Notes: generated by a model from the letters alone, not told the origin. Numbered from the stretch's first letter, positions 1 through 8,732 are shown. The stretch: 38,432 nt of DNA from Xanthobacteraceae bacterium (GCA_019745775.1 JAIESR010000088.1:1-38432), one strand, 5' to 3'. Numbers and translations are program-made.

Positions 1-780
1 CGGGTACTCGATCGAGCGGCGGATGCGGATCTTGTCATAGCCGGAACGCAGAGTCCCCTCACCTACCCTCCCCCGCGAGCGGGGGAGGGTAGGGAGGAGG
101 CTCGCGCGCACCGCGGTGACGAACTCGCCCGGACGCAGCGACAGGAAGTACTTGCCGTCGCCGAGTGTCTCGGTGACGGGCTGATCCTGCCGCGCAAAGC
201 CGATGTAGAGCCTGGCGAGCGGCAGTGTGCGGCGGCCGTCGGGGCCCGCGATGTCTACTTCGGCGCCGAGCGTCAGCAGCGCCGGCGCGAGGTCGCCCGA
301 GAAGGTCGCGAAGCAGACGCCGCGGCTCTTGGGCGCGACATGGCAGATCTCGCCGGTGGTCTTGAGGCAGTGATGGACCGCGCCACGCCACCAGTCGCTC
401 TGGTTGTAGTAGATGCAGCGGGTGTTGAGGCAGAGATTGCCGCCGACGGTGCCCATGTTGCGGTGGGTGGGGCCGGCGATCGAAGCGGCGGCCTGGGCCA
501 CCACGGGATAGTGGCGGATCACGTCGGGATGCTCGGCCAGCTCGGTAAGCGTGACCGAGGCGCCGATCTCGAGCGATGACGCGTCGGCCTTGATGCCGCG
601 CAGCTCCTCGACGCGCGTGACGTCGATCAGCACCGGCGGCGCGACGATGCCGCGCCGGATGTTGACTACGAGGTCGGTGCCGCCGCCGACCAGCTTGCTG
701 TCGGCATGTGCCGCGCGCGCCTTGAGCACATCATCGACGGTCGACGCATTCACCAGCGAGAAATTCGGCAGCGCGTCCAT
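1..780 (-). CDS. 4-hydroxybenzoyl-CoA reductase-type FAD subunit (HcrB/HbaD-like), partial at window edge
   Basis: The frame opens with ATG at 780 and stays open for 260 codons to base 1, so the C-terminus lies outside the window. It belongs to the CoxM/XdhB-type FAD subunits of molybdenum hydroxylases: an FAD-binding GGGTD motif lies near residues 32-36 and TVGGNLC near 111-117. After that motif comes a cysteine-rich loop with Cys122, Cys138, Cys146 and Cys156. An equivalent loop binds the extra [4Fe-4S] cluster of 4-hydroxybenzoyl-CoA reductase and is absent from ordinary xanthine dehydrogenases, which makes the assignment fairly specific. The subunit would pass low-potential electrons from ferredoxin to the [2Fe-2S] and molybdenum subunits encoded just upstream. 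A 32-base stem-loop repeat (62-93) is translated in frame near residues 230-240, between the GEFVTAVR and YDKIRIRRSIEYP segments. The aromatic substrate is inferred from family and neighbours. Confidence 0.85.
   Translation of the reverse strand, partial: MDALPNFSLVNASTVDDVLKARAAHADSKLVGGGTDLVVNIRRGIVAPPVLIDVTRVEELRGIKADASSLEIGASVTLTELAEHPDVIRHYPVVAQAAASIAGPTHRNMGTVGGNLCLNTRCIYYNQSDWWRGAVHHCLKTTGEICHVAPKSRGVCFATFSGDLAPALLTLGAEVDIAGPDGRRTLPLARLYIGFARQDQPVTETLGDGKYFLSLRPGEFVTAVRASLLPTLPRSRGRVGEGTLRSGYDKIRIRRSIEYP
62..93. repeat. Palindromic repeat inside the FAD-subunit gene
   Basis: A perfect 14-bp inverted repeat (CCTACCCTCCCCCG and its complement) closes on a CGAG loop. It resembles the C-rich palindromes at 835-934 and 3357-3465, but here it lies inside a coding frame and keeps that frame open. 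It adds about a dozen Pro/Arg/Gly-rich residues to the protein. Confidence 0.85.
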
Positions 781-834
781 TACTTGGGACTCCCTCTGGC
801 GGGAGCAGCAGCCGAGCGGCGAAGGCGCTCTGCT

Positions 835-934
835 CCCTCCCCCCTTGCGGGGGAGGGGTGGGGAGGGGGGTAACAACGAGTTCGGAGTTTGCGGCCACCC
901 CCCTTCCTGTCCCTCCCCCGCAAGGGGGGAGGGG
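835..934. repeat. C-rich palindromic repeat pair between FAD and molybdenum subunit genes
   Basis: Two arms of about 25 bp, each itself a hairpin around CTTGCGGGGG or its complement, face each other across a short spacer and form a long inverted repeat. It fills most of the gap between the stop of the molybdenum subunit (995) and the start of the FAD subunit (780). It could fold in the operon mRNA and alter the relative output of the two subunits; that role is inferred. Confidence 0.8.
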
Positions 935-994
935 ACCAATACGGCGCGTGCCGTACTTGCTGGTAAGGCGACACTTCGCTGCGAACACGCAACA

Positions 995-3337
995 TCATCC
1001 GCCACCATTTCCCTTGGCGCGGCGTTGCTTCTCGATCGCGGCATAGACGCGGTCGGGCGTCACTGGCAGGTCGTTGAAGCGCACGCCGGCCGCGTCCGCA
1101 ATCGCATTGGTGAACGCCGGCAGGAATGCCGCGAGCGAGCCTTCACCGGCTTCCTTGGCGCCGAACGGCCCGTTCGGGTCGTTGCTCTCGACGATGCCCA
1201 CTTCAATCGGCGGCGAGTCCTGGATGGTCGGAACGCGGTAGTCGAGCATGTTGCCGGTGACGAGCAGGCCATCGTGATAGCCGGTCTCCTCGCTTATGGC
1301 TTGGCCCATGCCCATCCAGACCGAGCCCTGCACCTGGCCTTCGACGGTCAAGCGGTTGAGCGCCTTGCCGCAGTCGTGCGCCACCCAGACCTTGTCGACG
1401 GTGACCACGCCGGTTTCGTCGTCGACGGTCACCTCGACCACCTGCGCCGAGTAGCTGTAGCCCATGGTGCCGCCGATCGCGGCGCCGCGATATTTGTTGC
1501 CGCCGTGCGAGTCCGGGATGGTCGAGTAGTTGCCGGTGACGGTGACGGTGCCGCTGTCCTTGAGCGCTTCCACCACCACTTCGTTGAAGGTGAGGCCCTT
1601 GTCCTGCGCGCCGGCGCGGTAGAGCTCCCCCAGGCATTCGATGTCTTCCGGGCGGGTCTCGAGCTTGCGCGCCGCGGCCGCCACCAGCACTGCCTTGAGG
1701 TTGCGCGCGGCCTCGATCGCGGCGTTGCCGACCATGAAGGTGACGCGTGACGAATACGAGCCGTTGTCCTTCGGCACCACCTCGCTGTCGCCGGTGACGA
1801 CCCGCACCCGCGACATATCGAGCCCGAGCACCTCGGCGACGGTCTGCACCAGGATGGTCGACGATCCCTGGCCGATATCGGCGGCGCCCGAGAGCACCAC
1901 CACCGAGCCGTCGAAATCGAGCTTGATCTTCACGGTCGCGTGCGGCTCGCCGGTCCAGTTCACCGGCTTCGACGCGCCCGAGATGTAATGCGAGCAGGCG
2001 AAGCCCAGTCCCTTGCTGAGCCCTTTGCCTTTCGGCAACTTGCCTCTGCGTTCGCGCCAGCCGCTTTCGCGCTCCACCCAGTCGATACAGTCGGGCAGGC
2101 CGTAGCTCGCGACCATGAGATCGTTGTCGGTGAAGGTCGGTCGCGCGCCGGGCTGCGGCAGGTAGTTGGCGCGCCGCACCGCGACCGGGTCGAGGTCGAG
2201 CTCGTTCGCCAACTGATCGAGCAGGCTCTCGAACGCAAACCGCACGTCGACGGTGCCGTGGCCGCGGAACGCGCCGCACGGCGGCGTGTTGGTGAGCACG
2301 CGCTTGCCGACGTACTTGACGTTCTTGAGATCGTAGATCGCGTACAACATCGATCCCGAATAGAGGATCGTCACCACGCCATAACCGGAGTGGGCACCAC
2401 CGCGCTGGATGCACTCGCATTCGACGCCTGAGATCCTGCCGTCCTTCTTCAGCCCGATCTTGAGCCTGATGTCGGTCTCCGGCCGCCCGCGATGGGTGAT
2501 GAAGGTCTCCTCGCGGTTGATCACCAGCCGCACGCTGCCCTTGGCCTTGCGCGCGAGCAGCGCCGCGATCAGCTCGACATTGAGCGTCTCGGTGCGGCAG
2601 CCGAAGCCGCCGCCGACATGCGGCTTCACCACGCGGATCTTCGACATGTCCATCGCCAGGATCTGCGACAGCATCAGGTGGACGTAGTAGGGGACCTGGG
2701 TCGAGGCGTGCACGGTCATGCGGTCGCGCTCGGCGTCGTAGCGCGCGACCGCGGCGTGCATCTCCATCTGGTTCTGGCAGACCTCGGCGCAGTTGTAGCT
2801 GGCCTCGCGCACGAGATCGGCTTCGGCGAAGGCCTGCTCGACGCTGCCGAGCTCGAACGAGACGTCACGCTCCACATTGCCGGGCTTCTTGATGTGCAGT
2901 TGTACCGCGCCGGGCGCTAGCGCGTCGGCGGCGGTGAAGTAGGCCGGCAGCTCCTTCACCGTCATCCTGATGAGCGCGAGCGCGGCCTTGGCGGTGGCGT
3001 CGTCGACCGCGGCGACGGCGGCGACCGGCTCGCCGCGATAGCGCACCTTATCGCGCGCGAGCGGATGCTCGGAACGTGCGATCGGCAGCACGCCGAAGGT
3101 CTTGTCGCATTCGGCGCCGGTGACGATCGCCTTCACGCCCGGAAGCTTCAGCGCCGCCGACACGTCGACGTCGATGATCTCGGCATGCGCATAGGGGCTG
3201 CGATAGATGCGGCCCGCGAGCGTGCCCGGCGCGACGGCGAGGTCGGCGGTGTATTTGGCGTGGCCGGAGACTTTTTCCGGGCCGTCCACCATCGGCACGT
3301 AGTCGCCGATATTGCGCGTGGGCACCACTTCGTTCAT
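995..3337 (-). CDS. 4-hydroxybenzoyl-CoA reductase-type molybdenum subunit (HcrA-like)
   Basis: A 780-residue molybdopterin-binding large subunit of the xanthine oxidase family. The 4-hydroxybenzoyl-CoA reductase alpha subunit is of similar size (about 770). In order, there is an N-terminal aldehyde oxidase/xanthine dehydrogenase a/b hammerhead domain ([15 protein letters not shown] near residues 19-33), a GGGFGCRTE cofactor-binding motif, the AFRGHG loop, and a C-terminal FGAKEAGEG motif at about 725-733. Glu732 of that last motif aligns with the catalytic glutamate of this family. The frame extends upstream through a repeat, but the ATG at 3337 is preferred because homology begins there and the extra residues are only translated repeat. 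The neighbouring [2Fe-2S] and FAD subunits complete a cytoplasmic heterotrimer. Reductive dehydroxylation of 4-hydroxybenzoyl-CoA is the best guess, supported mainly by the partner FAD subunit and the linked aryl-CoA ligase. Confidence 0.88.
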   Translation of the reverse strand: MNEVVPTRNIGDYVPMVDGPEKVSGHAKYTADLAVAPGTLAGRIYRSPYAHAEIIDVDVSAALKLPGVKAIVTGAECDKTFGVLPIARSEHPLARDKVRYRGEPVAAVAAVDDATAKAALALIRMTVKELPAYFTAADALAPGAVQLHIKKPGNVERDVSFELGSVEQAFAEADLVREASYNCAEVCQNQMEMHAAVARYDAERDRMTVHASTQVPYYVHLMLSQILAMDMSKIRVVKPHVGGGFGCRTETLNVELIAALLARKAKGSVRLVINREETFITHRGRPETDIRLKIGLKKDGRISGVECECIQRGGAHSGYGVVTILYSGSMLYAIYDLKNVKYVGKRVLTNTPPCGAFRGHGTVDVRFAFESLLDQLANELDLDPVAVRRANYLPQPGARPTFTDNDLMVASYGLPDCIDWVERESGWRERRGKLPKGKGLSKGLGFACSHYISGASKPVNWTGEPHATVKIKLDFDGSVVVLSGAADIGQGSSTILVQTVAEVLGLDMSRVRVVTGDSEVVPKDNGSYSSRVTFMVGNAAIEAARNLKAVLVAAAARKLETRPEDIECLGELYRAGAQDKGLTFNEVVVEALKDSGTVTVTGNYSTIPDSHGGNKYRGAAIGGTMGYSYSAQVVEVTVDDETGVVTVDKVWVAHDCGKALNRLTVEGQVQGSVWMGMGQAISEETGYHDGLLVTGNMLDYRVPTIQDSPPIEVGIVESNDPNGPFGAKEAGEGSLAAFLPAFTNAIADAAGVRFNDLPVTPDRVYAAIEKQRRAKGNGGG

Positions 3338-3356
3338 GGAGCACGCTCTCTCGGTT

Positions 3357-3465
3357 CCCCTCCCCCTTGTGGGGAGGGGGAAGGGGTGGGGGTGGTCGCT
3401 GGAGAGCGACGTGTGCATCCTAACTCCCACCCCCACCCCCAGCCCCTCCCCACAAGGGGGAGGGG
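3357..3465. repeat. C-rich palindromic repeat pair upstream of the molybdenum subunit gene
   Basis: A perfect 23-bp inverted repeat (arms 3357-3379 and 3443-3465) in which each arm is also a small hairpin around CTTGTGGGG. It lies between the [2Fe-2S] and molybdenum subunit genes and belongs to the same family as 835-934. It creates an artificial N-terminal extension of the molybdenum subunit frame. Confidence 0.85.
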
Positions 3466-3506
3466 AGCACACCGAGCAAGCGGCAAGGGAACGGATATCA
3501 ACTGAC

Positions 3507-3989
3507 TCATGGCGCGACGCCCTGCGTGCCCAGCGTCGCCGCGTACTTTACCGCCTCGATGATCTTCACATAGCCGGTGCAGCGGCAGATGTTGGAGCCG
3601 AGTGCTTCTTTGATTTCATCATCGCTCGGCTGCGGATTACGGCGCAGCAGTCCCACCGATGCCATGATAAAGCCGGGCGTGCAGTAGCCGCATTGCGATC
3701 CGAGCTTTTCGTGGAAGCCGCGCTGCACCGCCGAAAGCCGTCCGTCGTTGCCGAGCGACTCGACGGTATCGACGCGCCGGCCCGCGACGCTCGCCGCGAG
3801 CGTGAGGCATGAAAGACGCGGCGTATCATCGACCAGCACGGTGCAGGCGCCGCACTCGCCGCCGTCGCACCCCGTTTTTGTTCCAGTGAGGCCGACCGTC
3901 TCCCGCAGATAGTCCAGCAACAGAACATTGTCCGGCACCGCATCCACGCGCGGCCGGCCATTGAGGACGTAGTCGACGAGACGTGCCAT
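3507..3989 (-). CDS. [2Fe-2S] subunit of the molybdenum hydroxylase (HcrC-like)
   Basis: A 160-residue iron-sulfur subunit with the two expected clusters. A plant-ferredoxin-type site is formed by Cys41, Cys46, Cys49 and Cys61 ([11 protein letters not shown]). A second, helical-domain site is formed by Cys100, Cys103, Cys135 and Cys137 (QCGYCTPG and ICRCTGY). Length and motifs match the small subunits of 4-hydroxybenzoyl-CoA reductase and CO dehydrogenase-type enzymes. It relays electrons between the FAD/[4Fe-4S] subunit and the molybdenum site. It lies between the thioesterase gene and the molybdenum subunit gene on the same strand, so the order is small, large, medium subunit. The start at 3989 gives the full ferredoxin fold ([11 protein letters not shown]). 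Confidence 0.93.
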   Translation of the reverse strand: MARLVDYVLNGRPRVDAVPDNVLLLDYLRETVGLTGTKTGCDGGECGACTVLVDDTPRLSCLTLAASVAGRRVDTVESLGNDGRLSAVQRGFHEKLGSQCGYCTPGFIMASVGLLRRNPQPSDDEIKEALGSNICRCTGYVKIIEAVKYAATLGTQGVAP

Positions 3990-4063
3990 GTGGCGTTCCT
4001 ACCAACAATCGGCACTGCACACAATTTGGGGGCGCGGCATGGTGTTGCAAGGTCCTCGCATCG

Positions 4064-4492
4064 TCAGGCGCCCGTGAATTTCGCGATCACTGCGTCGGGG
4101 ATCGCACGCGCCTTCATGCGTAGCGGATCGTCGGGGTGCCGGCCGGCCCACACGCGTTTCTCCAGGCCTTCGACCGCGAGCGTGCCGCCGATGAAGATTT
4201 TGTGCTCGACCTCGAAGCTCGATCGCCGCATTTCGGAGACTCGCGACTCGATGTCCGCGACGTCGCCGAACTTCGCCGGCGCCAGGAACGTCGCCTGCGA
4301 TCCGACCAGCGGGATGCCGACGATGTCGAATGCCTTCGAGAGCTCGTGCGGCGGCACGCCAGTCGCGGCTTCGAACATCAGCCAGGCGCTCCTGTCGAAG
4401 AACTCGAAGAAGCGGCTGTTGAACACGATGCCGGCGGGGTCGCAGTGACCCCACTCGATCGGGAATTGTCGGCGGAAGATGAAGTCGGTCAC
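4064..4492 (-). CDS. 4-hydroxybenzoyl-CoA thioesterase family protein (hotdog fold)
   Basis: A 142-residue single hotdog-domain acyl-CoA thioesterase. The N-terminal segment WGHCDPAGIVFNSRFFEFFD carries Asp18, which aligns with the catalytic Asp17 of Pseudomonas 4-hydroxybenzoyl-CoA thioesterase. The gene starts with GTG at 4492. That GTG overlaps the TGA stop of the upstream aryl-CoA ligase as GTGA, a strong sign of translational coupling. It would hydrolyse an aromatic acyl-CoA in the cytoplasm. Its position between a ligase and a reductase that should both use the same CoA ester is odd: it may recycle CoA from dead-end esters, or act on a different intermediate. Family assignment is firm; the substrate is inferred. 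Confidence 0.88.
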   Translation of the reverse strand: MTDFIFRRQFPIEWGHCDPAGIVFNSRFFEFFDRSAWLMFEAATGVPPHELSKAFDIVGIPLVGSQATFLAPAKFGDVADIESRVSEMRRSSFEVEHKIFIGGTLAVEGLEKRVWAGRHPDDPLRMKARAIPDAVIAKFTGA

Positions 4493-6090
4493 GGGTGCTG
4501 GGAGTCCATGTCACGCAGTTTGAATCGCTGGAGCTTGCCGGTGGCGGTGCGCGGCAGGTCGGAGCGTATGTCGATCCAGCGCGGAAATTTCCAGGGGCCG
4601 GCGCGCTCCTTCACGTGCACGCGCAGGTTTTCGAGCAGGCCGTCGTCGGCGGTGTAGCCGTCGCGCAGCACGATGAAGGCCTTCGGCTTGATCAGCCCGT
4701 CGTCGTCTTCCTTGCCGATGACGGCGGCCTCGAACACGGCTTCGTGCGAGACGAGTGCCGCCTCCACCTCGAACGGCGACACCCACATGCCCGACACCTT
4801 GAACATGTCGTCGGTGCGTCCGCAGTAGTAATAGTAGCCTTCGCCGTCGCGATAGAATTTGTCGCCGGAATGCGTCCACTCGCCCGCGAACGTGTGCCGG
4901 CTCTTGTTGCGCTGGTTCCAGTAGCCCTCGCCCGCGGTCGGCCCGCGCACGATCAGCTCGCCGATGTCGCCGTCGGGAACGTCGCGGCCGCTCTCGTCGA
5001 CGATGCGCAGCTCGTAGCCCGGCACCGGTTTTCCGGTCGAGCCGTAGCGCACGTCGCCGGGACGATTGGAGAGGAACGTCTGGAACATCTCGGTCGAGCC
5101 GATGCCGTCGATCACGTCGCAGCCGGCGGCCGCCTGCCAGCGTTCGCCGAGCGCCAGCGGCAGCGCCTCGCCCGCCGACACGCACAGCCGCAAGCGGTTG
5201 GACCCGGCGCCGCGCGTCATGTCCTTGTGCGCCAGCATCGAGGCGTAGAGCGTCGGCACGCCGTAAAACAGCGTCGGATTGTGGCGGCGCATGAGATCGA
5301 ACACCGCGTCGGCCGTCGGACGATGCGGCCACAGCACCGTCGATGCGCCGACCGACATCGGGAACGCGAGCGCGTTGCCCATGCCGTAGGAGAAGAAAAG
5401 CTTGGCCGCCGAGAACACGACGTCGTCCTCACGAATCCCAATAATGTTCCGGCCCATGAGGGCCGCAGCGGCCGCCGGCGTGGTCTGCACGTGCTTCACA
5501 CCCTTGGGATCGCCGGTCGAGCCCGAGGTGTACATCCAGAACGCGACCTCGTCGGAGTTGGTGGCCGCGGCACAGGGCTCGCCGCTCTCGCGCGCGAGGA
5601 TGTCGTCGAGGAGATGCACGTCGCAGCCCGGGAACGCGGCCTTGTCGGCCGGCGTGGCGCCGACCAGGATCACCGTGCGCAGTTCGGGCAGGCGGTCGAT
5701 GATCGCCGCGATCGGCTTCGCCAGTGCCGCCTGCACCACGATCGCGCAGGCGCGGCTGTCGTCGAGCACATAGGCGTATTGCGCTTCCGTCAGCAGGACA
5801 TTCAGCGGCAAAGCCACGATTCCAGCGCGGATTGCGCCGAAAAAGGCGACCGGAAAATCGACGGTGTCGAGCAGCAAGAGCGCCACCCTGCTTTCCTGAC
5901 GGATGCCGAGCGTCCTCAGCGCCCGCGCGAACCGGCAGCTGCGCGTCTGCAGTTCGCCGTAGGTCAGCGAACGCTCCGGATCGGTAAAGGCGACCTTGCC
6001 ACCGAGGCCCCGCGCCACGTTGCCGTCGATGAGATCGGCGGCGGCATTATACGCCCTGCGCTGCACAATCTCGTCGATCGGCATTCCCAT
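4489..6090 (-). CDS. Benzoate/4-hydroxybenzoate-CoA ligase family protein
   Basis: A 533-residue AMP-forming ligase of the benzoate-CoA ligase family. It has the adenylate-forming core MYTSGSTGDPKGVKH, the later GSTEMFQ and YYYCGRTDDMFKVSG motifs, and the C-terminal catalytic Lys near residue 519 (RTATGKLQRF). It activates an aromatic carboxylate with ATP and CoA in the cytoplasm. The ATG at 6090 has AGGAAA seven bases upstream; a second ATG at 6084 is possible. Longer upstream extensions run through a repeat and are rejected. It is the first gene of the minus-strand aryl-CoA operon and overlaps the thioesterase by four bases. Substrate choice (benzoate, 4-hydroxybenzoate or another hydroxybenzoate) cannot be decided by eye; the linked HcrABC-like subunits favour 4-hydroxybenzoate. 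Confidence 0.9.
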   Translation of the reverse strand: MGMPIDEIVQRRAYNAAADLIDGNVARGLGGKVAFTDPERSLTYGELQTRSCRFARALRTLGIRQESRVALLLLDTVDFPVAFFGAIRAGIVALPLNVLLTEAQYAYVLDDSRACAIVVQAALAKPIAAIIDRLPELRTVILVGATPADKAAFPGCDVHLLDDILARESGEPCAAATNSDEVAFWMYTSGSTGDPKGVKHVQTTPAAAAALMGRNIIGIREDDVVFSAAKLFFSYGMGNALAFPMSVGASTVLWPHRPTADAVFDLMRRHNPTLFYGVPTLYASMLAHKDMTRGAGSNRLRLCVSAGEALPLALGERWQAAAGCDVIDGIGSTEMFQTFLSNRPGDVRYGSTGKPVPGYELRIVDESGRDVPDGDIGELIVRGPTAGEGYWNQRNKSRHTFAGEWTHSGDKFYRDGEGYYYYCGRTDDMFKVSGMWVSPFEVEAALVSHEAVFEAAVIGKEDDDGLIKPKAFIVLRDGYTADDGLLENLRVHVKERAGPWKFPRWIDIRSDLPRTATGKLQRFKLRDMDSQHP

Positions 6091-6229
6091 GCGCGTTTCC
6101 TGCGCCCCAAGTCCGTGCCCTATGCTGGGCTTGTTGGTATTCCTGCATAAACCCCCGATGCACGCAACACAGCGCCGCAGGCGCGGCCGTTGCTGCGGAT
6201 GCACGGCGGGGGTAGCCTCCACCGCGTTC

Positions 6230-6327
6230 GTCATTCCGGGGCGCGCCGAAGGCGCGAACCCGGAATCCATAATTATGACCGGGAGTATAGATTCCGGGCT
6301 CGCCGCTTCGCGGCGCCCCGGAATGAC
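6230..6327. repeat. GTCATTCCGGGG-type palindromic repeat
   Basis: Outer arms GTCATTCCGGGGCGC and GCGCCCCGGAATGAC flank inner GC-rich hairpins, giving a compound palindrome of about 98 bp. The same family recurs at 17776-17875. It separates the ligase promoter region from the start of the LVIVD gene, so the divergent promoters probably lie in 6091-6229 or the repeat carries one of them. Confidence 0.85.
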
Positions 6328-6352
6328 CGAGAGAGTGAAGGGGAGACGCACC

Positions 6353-7552
6353 ATGAATGTTGCCGCCGGAGATGTTCTGCCAGCCTTCGATGCCGACGCC
6401 GGAGCGGCGCCGCGTGGATCGGCCAATATCCGCCATCTGAGCCGGATGGAACTGCCCGGCGGCGGGCAGATCGTGATCCAGGGCACGACCGCTTTCGTCG
6501 GTCATCAGGTCGGGCCCGAGGGTACCTCGATCCTCGACATCTCCGATCCGCGCAAGCCGAAGATCGTTTCGCAGATCATGAGCCCGCATCCGTGGTCGCA
6601 CACCCACAAAGCGCGCGTGGTCGGCGACATCATGGTGGTGAATTCCGAACGCGAGCCCGGCAAGGGCAATCTGCGCGACTATCCGGAAGGCGGCTTCCGG
6701 ATCTACGACGTGAAGGACCGGACCAATCCGAAGCTCATCACCTTCCACAAGACGCACGGGAAAGGCGTACACCGCTTCGACCTGGACGAGAACTACGCCT
6801 ATATCTCGACCGAGATGGAAGGCTATGTCGGAAACATCCTGGTCATCTACGACATTCGCAATCCGTCGAAGCCGGTCGAGGTCGGGCGCTGGTGCATGGA
6901 GAATCAGCACGTCGCCAACGGCGACACGCCGCACCCGAAGGGTACCGAGCATCGCCTGCACCACGCGATGCGCACCGGCAACCTGATGTTCGCCGGCTGC
7001 TGGATGTCGGGGCTGTCGATCATCGACGTGAGCGACATCACCAAACCTAAGACGCTGTCGCGCTACCAGTACAATCCGCCGCACACGGAGCCGACGCACA
7101 CCTTCCTCGGCCTGTCGCATGCGATCGGTGGCAGGAAGATCGCGGTGTCCACGGAAGAAGAGCGCCACACGCGCGGTCCCGATCATGGCAAGCCGCACGG
7201 CCCGTTCCGGACGTGGGACGTCACCGATCCGACCCAGCCGAAGCTTCTGGCCACGGTCGAGCTGGCGGAATCGGCGACGCCTTATGACACCAACGCGGTC
7301 CGCTTCGGCACGCACCAGCTGCGCGAGAAGGTCGACCCCGACAATATCGTCTACGTCACCTGGTTCGCCGGCGGGCTTCGCATCATGGACATCAACGATC
7401 CCGCCAATCCGAAGGAACGCGCCTACTTCATCCCGAAGCCGGGCACCGGCGCCCCCGCGCCGCTCACCAACGACATCTACAAGGACGATCGCGGGCTGTT
7501 GTTCGTCACCGACAAGAAGTGCGGTCTCGACGTGATCGAGTACAAGAACTGA
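6353..7552 (+). CDS. LVIVD-repeat beta-propeller protein
   Basis: A 399-residue protein built from about six repeats of the form hydrophobic-x-[DY]-[VI]-x-[DN]-x-x-x-P. Examples are SILDISDPRKPKIV, FRIYDVKDRTNPKLI, LVIYDIRNPSKPVEV, LSIIDVSDITKPKTL, FRTWDVTDPTQPKLL and LRIMDINDPANPKER. This is the LVIVD repeat pattern of COG5276-type beta-propellers, whose biochemical role is generally unknown. No signal peptide is evident, so it is probably cytoplasmic. The ATG at 6353 follows a good ribosome site (AAGGGGAGA, 6338-6346). Its stop overlaps the first candidate start of the next gene as TGATG, suggesting one transcript with the Bug receptor, dioxygenase and crotonase. A scaffold or lactonase-like role is possible but not supported by visible catalytic residues. 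Confidence 0.8.
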   Translation: MNVAAGDVLPAFDADAGAAPRGSANIRHLSRMELPGGGQIVIQGTTAFVGHQVGPEGTSILDISDPRKPKIVSQIMSPHPWSHTHKARVVGDIMVVNSEREPGKGNLRDYPEGGFRIYDVKDRTNPKLITFHKTHGKGVHRFDLDENYAYISTEMEGYVGNILVIYDIRNPSKPVEVGRWCMENQHVANGDTPHPKGTEHRLHHAMRTGNLMFAGCWMSGLSIIDVSDITKPKTLSRYQYNPPHTEPTHTFLGLSHAIGGRKIAVSTEEERHTRGPDHGKPHGPFRTWDVTDPTQPKLLATVELAESATPYDTNAVRFGTHQLREKVDPDNIVYVTWFAGGLRIMDINDPANPKERAYFIPKPGTGAPAPLTNDIYKDDRGLLFVTDKKCGLDVIEYKN

Positions 7553-8652
7553 TGGTTGCGGCAGCACCGCACTTACCGCCGTCATTGCCGGGCTTGACCC
7601 GGCAATCCATCGCGCAAAAGATTTCGCGAAGGAGATGGACCCCCGGGTCAAGCCCGGGGGTGACGAGTGTAGTCGCGGCGACGCTGGCGTTCGTAATCTC
7701 GGGTCTTGCACTGGCCCAAGAGCCTTTCTACGCGGGCAAGACCGTGACGCTCGTCGTCGGCTATTCGGCCGGCGGCGGCTACGACATCTACGCGCGCATG
7801 CTGGCGCGTCACTACGGCCGCCACATCCCCGGCAATCCGAACGTCATCGTGCAGAACATGCCGGGCGCCGCCAGCATGACGTCGGTGCGCTACCTCGACG
7901 CCACCGCGCCGAAGGACGGTACCGTCATCACGACCTTCGATCCGGGGCTGATCACGCAGGTGCTCACCGCGGACAAGCCGGTGGTCAATTTCGCCAACTT
8001 CCAGTGGATCGGAACGCTGCTGCGCGACATCCGCATCTGCTACGCGTGGTCGGCGACCGGCATCAGGACCTTCGGCGACATGATGAAGCGCAAGGAGTTC
8101 CTGATCGGCACCACCGCCAAGGGCTCCAACGCCTATGTGAACGGCGCGATCCTGCGCAACGTGTTCAAGGCGCCGATCCGGCAGATCGCCGGCTATCCCG
8201 GCAGCAACGAGCAGCGGCTCGCGCTCGAGCGCGGCGAGCTCGAAGGCAATTGCGGCTCCTGGACCGCGATGCCGCAAGAGTGGCTGGTCGGCCAAAAGAT
8301 AAGTCCGCTGTTGCGGTTCTCGGCGACGCGCCCCGCCGACATGTCGCCGGACGTGCCCTACGTGCTCGACCTTGCGCAGACGGCGGAGCAGAAGGCCGTC
8401 ATCGACATCCTGAACTCGCCGGGCGAGCTCGGGCGCCCGTTCATCGTCGCCAGGCAGGTGCCGGCCGAGCGCGTGGCGATCCTGCGCGCGGCATTGCAGG
8501 CGACGCTCAAGGACGACGCGTTCCTGGCCGACGCCAGGAAGCAGAGCCTGCTGCTCGACCCGGTCGCGGGCGAAGAGGCGGAGAAGGTCACGGCGCAGAT
8601 CTACGCCGCGCCGCCAGAGCTGATCCGCAAGGCCAAGGATGTGCTAGAGTAA
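7552..8652 (+). CDS. Bug/TctC-type periplasmic receptor with a repeat-derived N-terminus
   Basis: A tripartite-tricarboxylate-transporter substrate-binding protein. The mature part begins after a hydrophobic core and an Ala-x-Ala site (SGLALA, cleavage near residue 55) and opens with the typical TVTLVVGYSAGGGYDIYARM segment. It would bind an organic acid in the periplasm. Start choice is uncertain. ATG at 7552 overlaps the upstream stop as TGATG and gives 366 residues; residues about 10-38 are then translated palindromic repeat and supply the basic n-region. GTG at 7660, at the right end of the repeat, gives a family-typical 330 residues but leaves the signal peptide without basic residues. 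It resembles the receptor at 30834-31850 more than the other three in the window. No membrane TctA/TctB genes are nearby. Confidence 0.8.
   Translation: MVAAAPHLPPSLPGLTRQSIAQKISRRRWTPGSSPGVTSVVAATLAFVISGLALAQEPFYAGKTVTLVVGYSAGGGYDIYARMLARHYGRHIPGNPNVIVQNMPGAASMTSVRYLDATAPKDGTVITTFDPGLITQVLTADKPVVNFANFQWIGTLLRDIRICYAWSATGIRTFGDMMKRKEFLIGTTAKGSNAYVNGAILRNVFKAPIRQIAGYPGSNEQRLALERGELEGNCGSWTAMPQEWLVGQKISPLLRFSATRPADMSPDVPYVLDLAQTAEQKAVIDILNSPGELGRPFIVARQVPAERVAILRAALQATLKDDAFLADARKQSLLLDPVAGEEAEKVTAQIYAAPPELIRKAKDVLE
7581..7664. repeat. GTCATTGCCGGG-type palindromic repeat at the 5' end of a Bug gene
   Basis: Inverted arms, GTCATTGCCGGGCTTGACCC on the left and GGGTCAAGCCCGGGGGTGAC on the right, surround a less symmetric centre containing TCGCG copies. 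It is related to the element at 36096-36182. It lies immediately after the LVIVD stop codon and reads without a stop in the frame of the Bug receptor. Confidence 0.85.
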
Positions 8653-8732
8653 CGATGTGACTTCTTATACATGCCGCGAGCCCGCTGCACTGCCTTACTT
8701 TCGCGTCAACGATTACAGACAGAGCCTACGAC

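Noticed and set aside
995-2420. Long arginine-rich open frames antisense or out of frame to the molybdenum subunit and many other genes
   Set aside because: They are typical high-GC shadow frames with low-complexity Arg/Ala/Gly composition, no recognisable domain, and a well-supported gene in the other frame.
3338-3472. Longer start of the molybdenum subunit at 3472
   Set aside because: The added residues are translated C-rich palindromic repeat and do not resemble the family.
6091-6229. Riboswitch or structured leader upstream of the ligase
   Set aside because: Only short GC hairpins were seen, and no known aptamer pattern could be recognised by eye.
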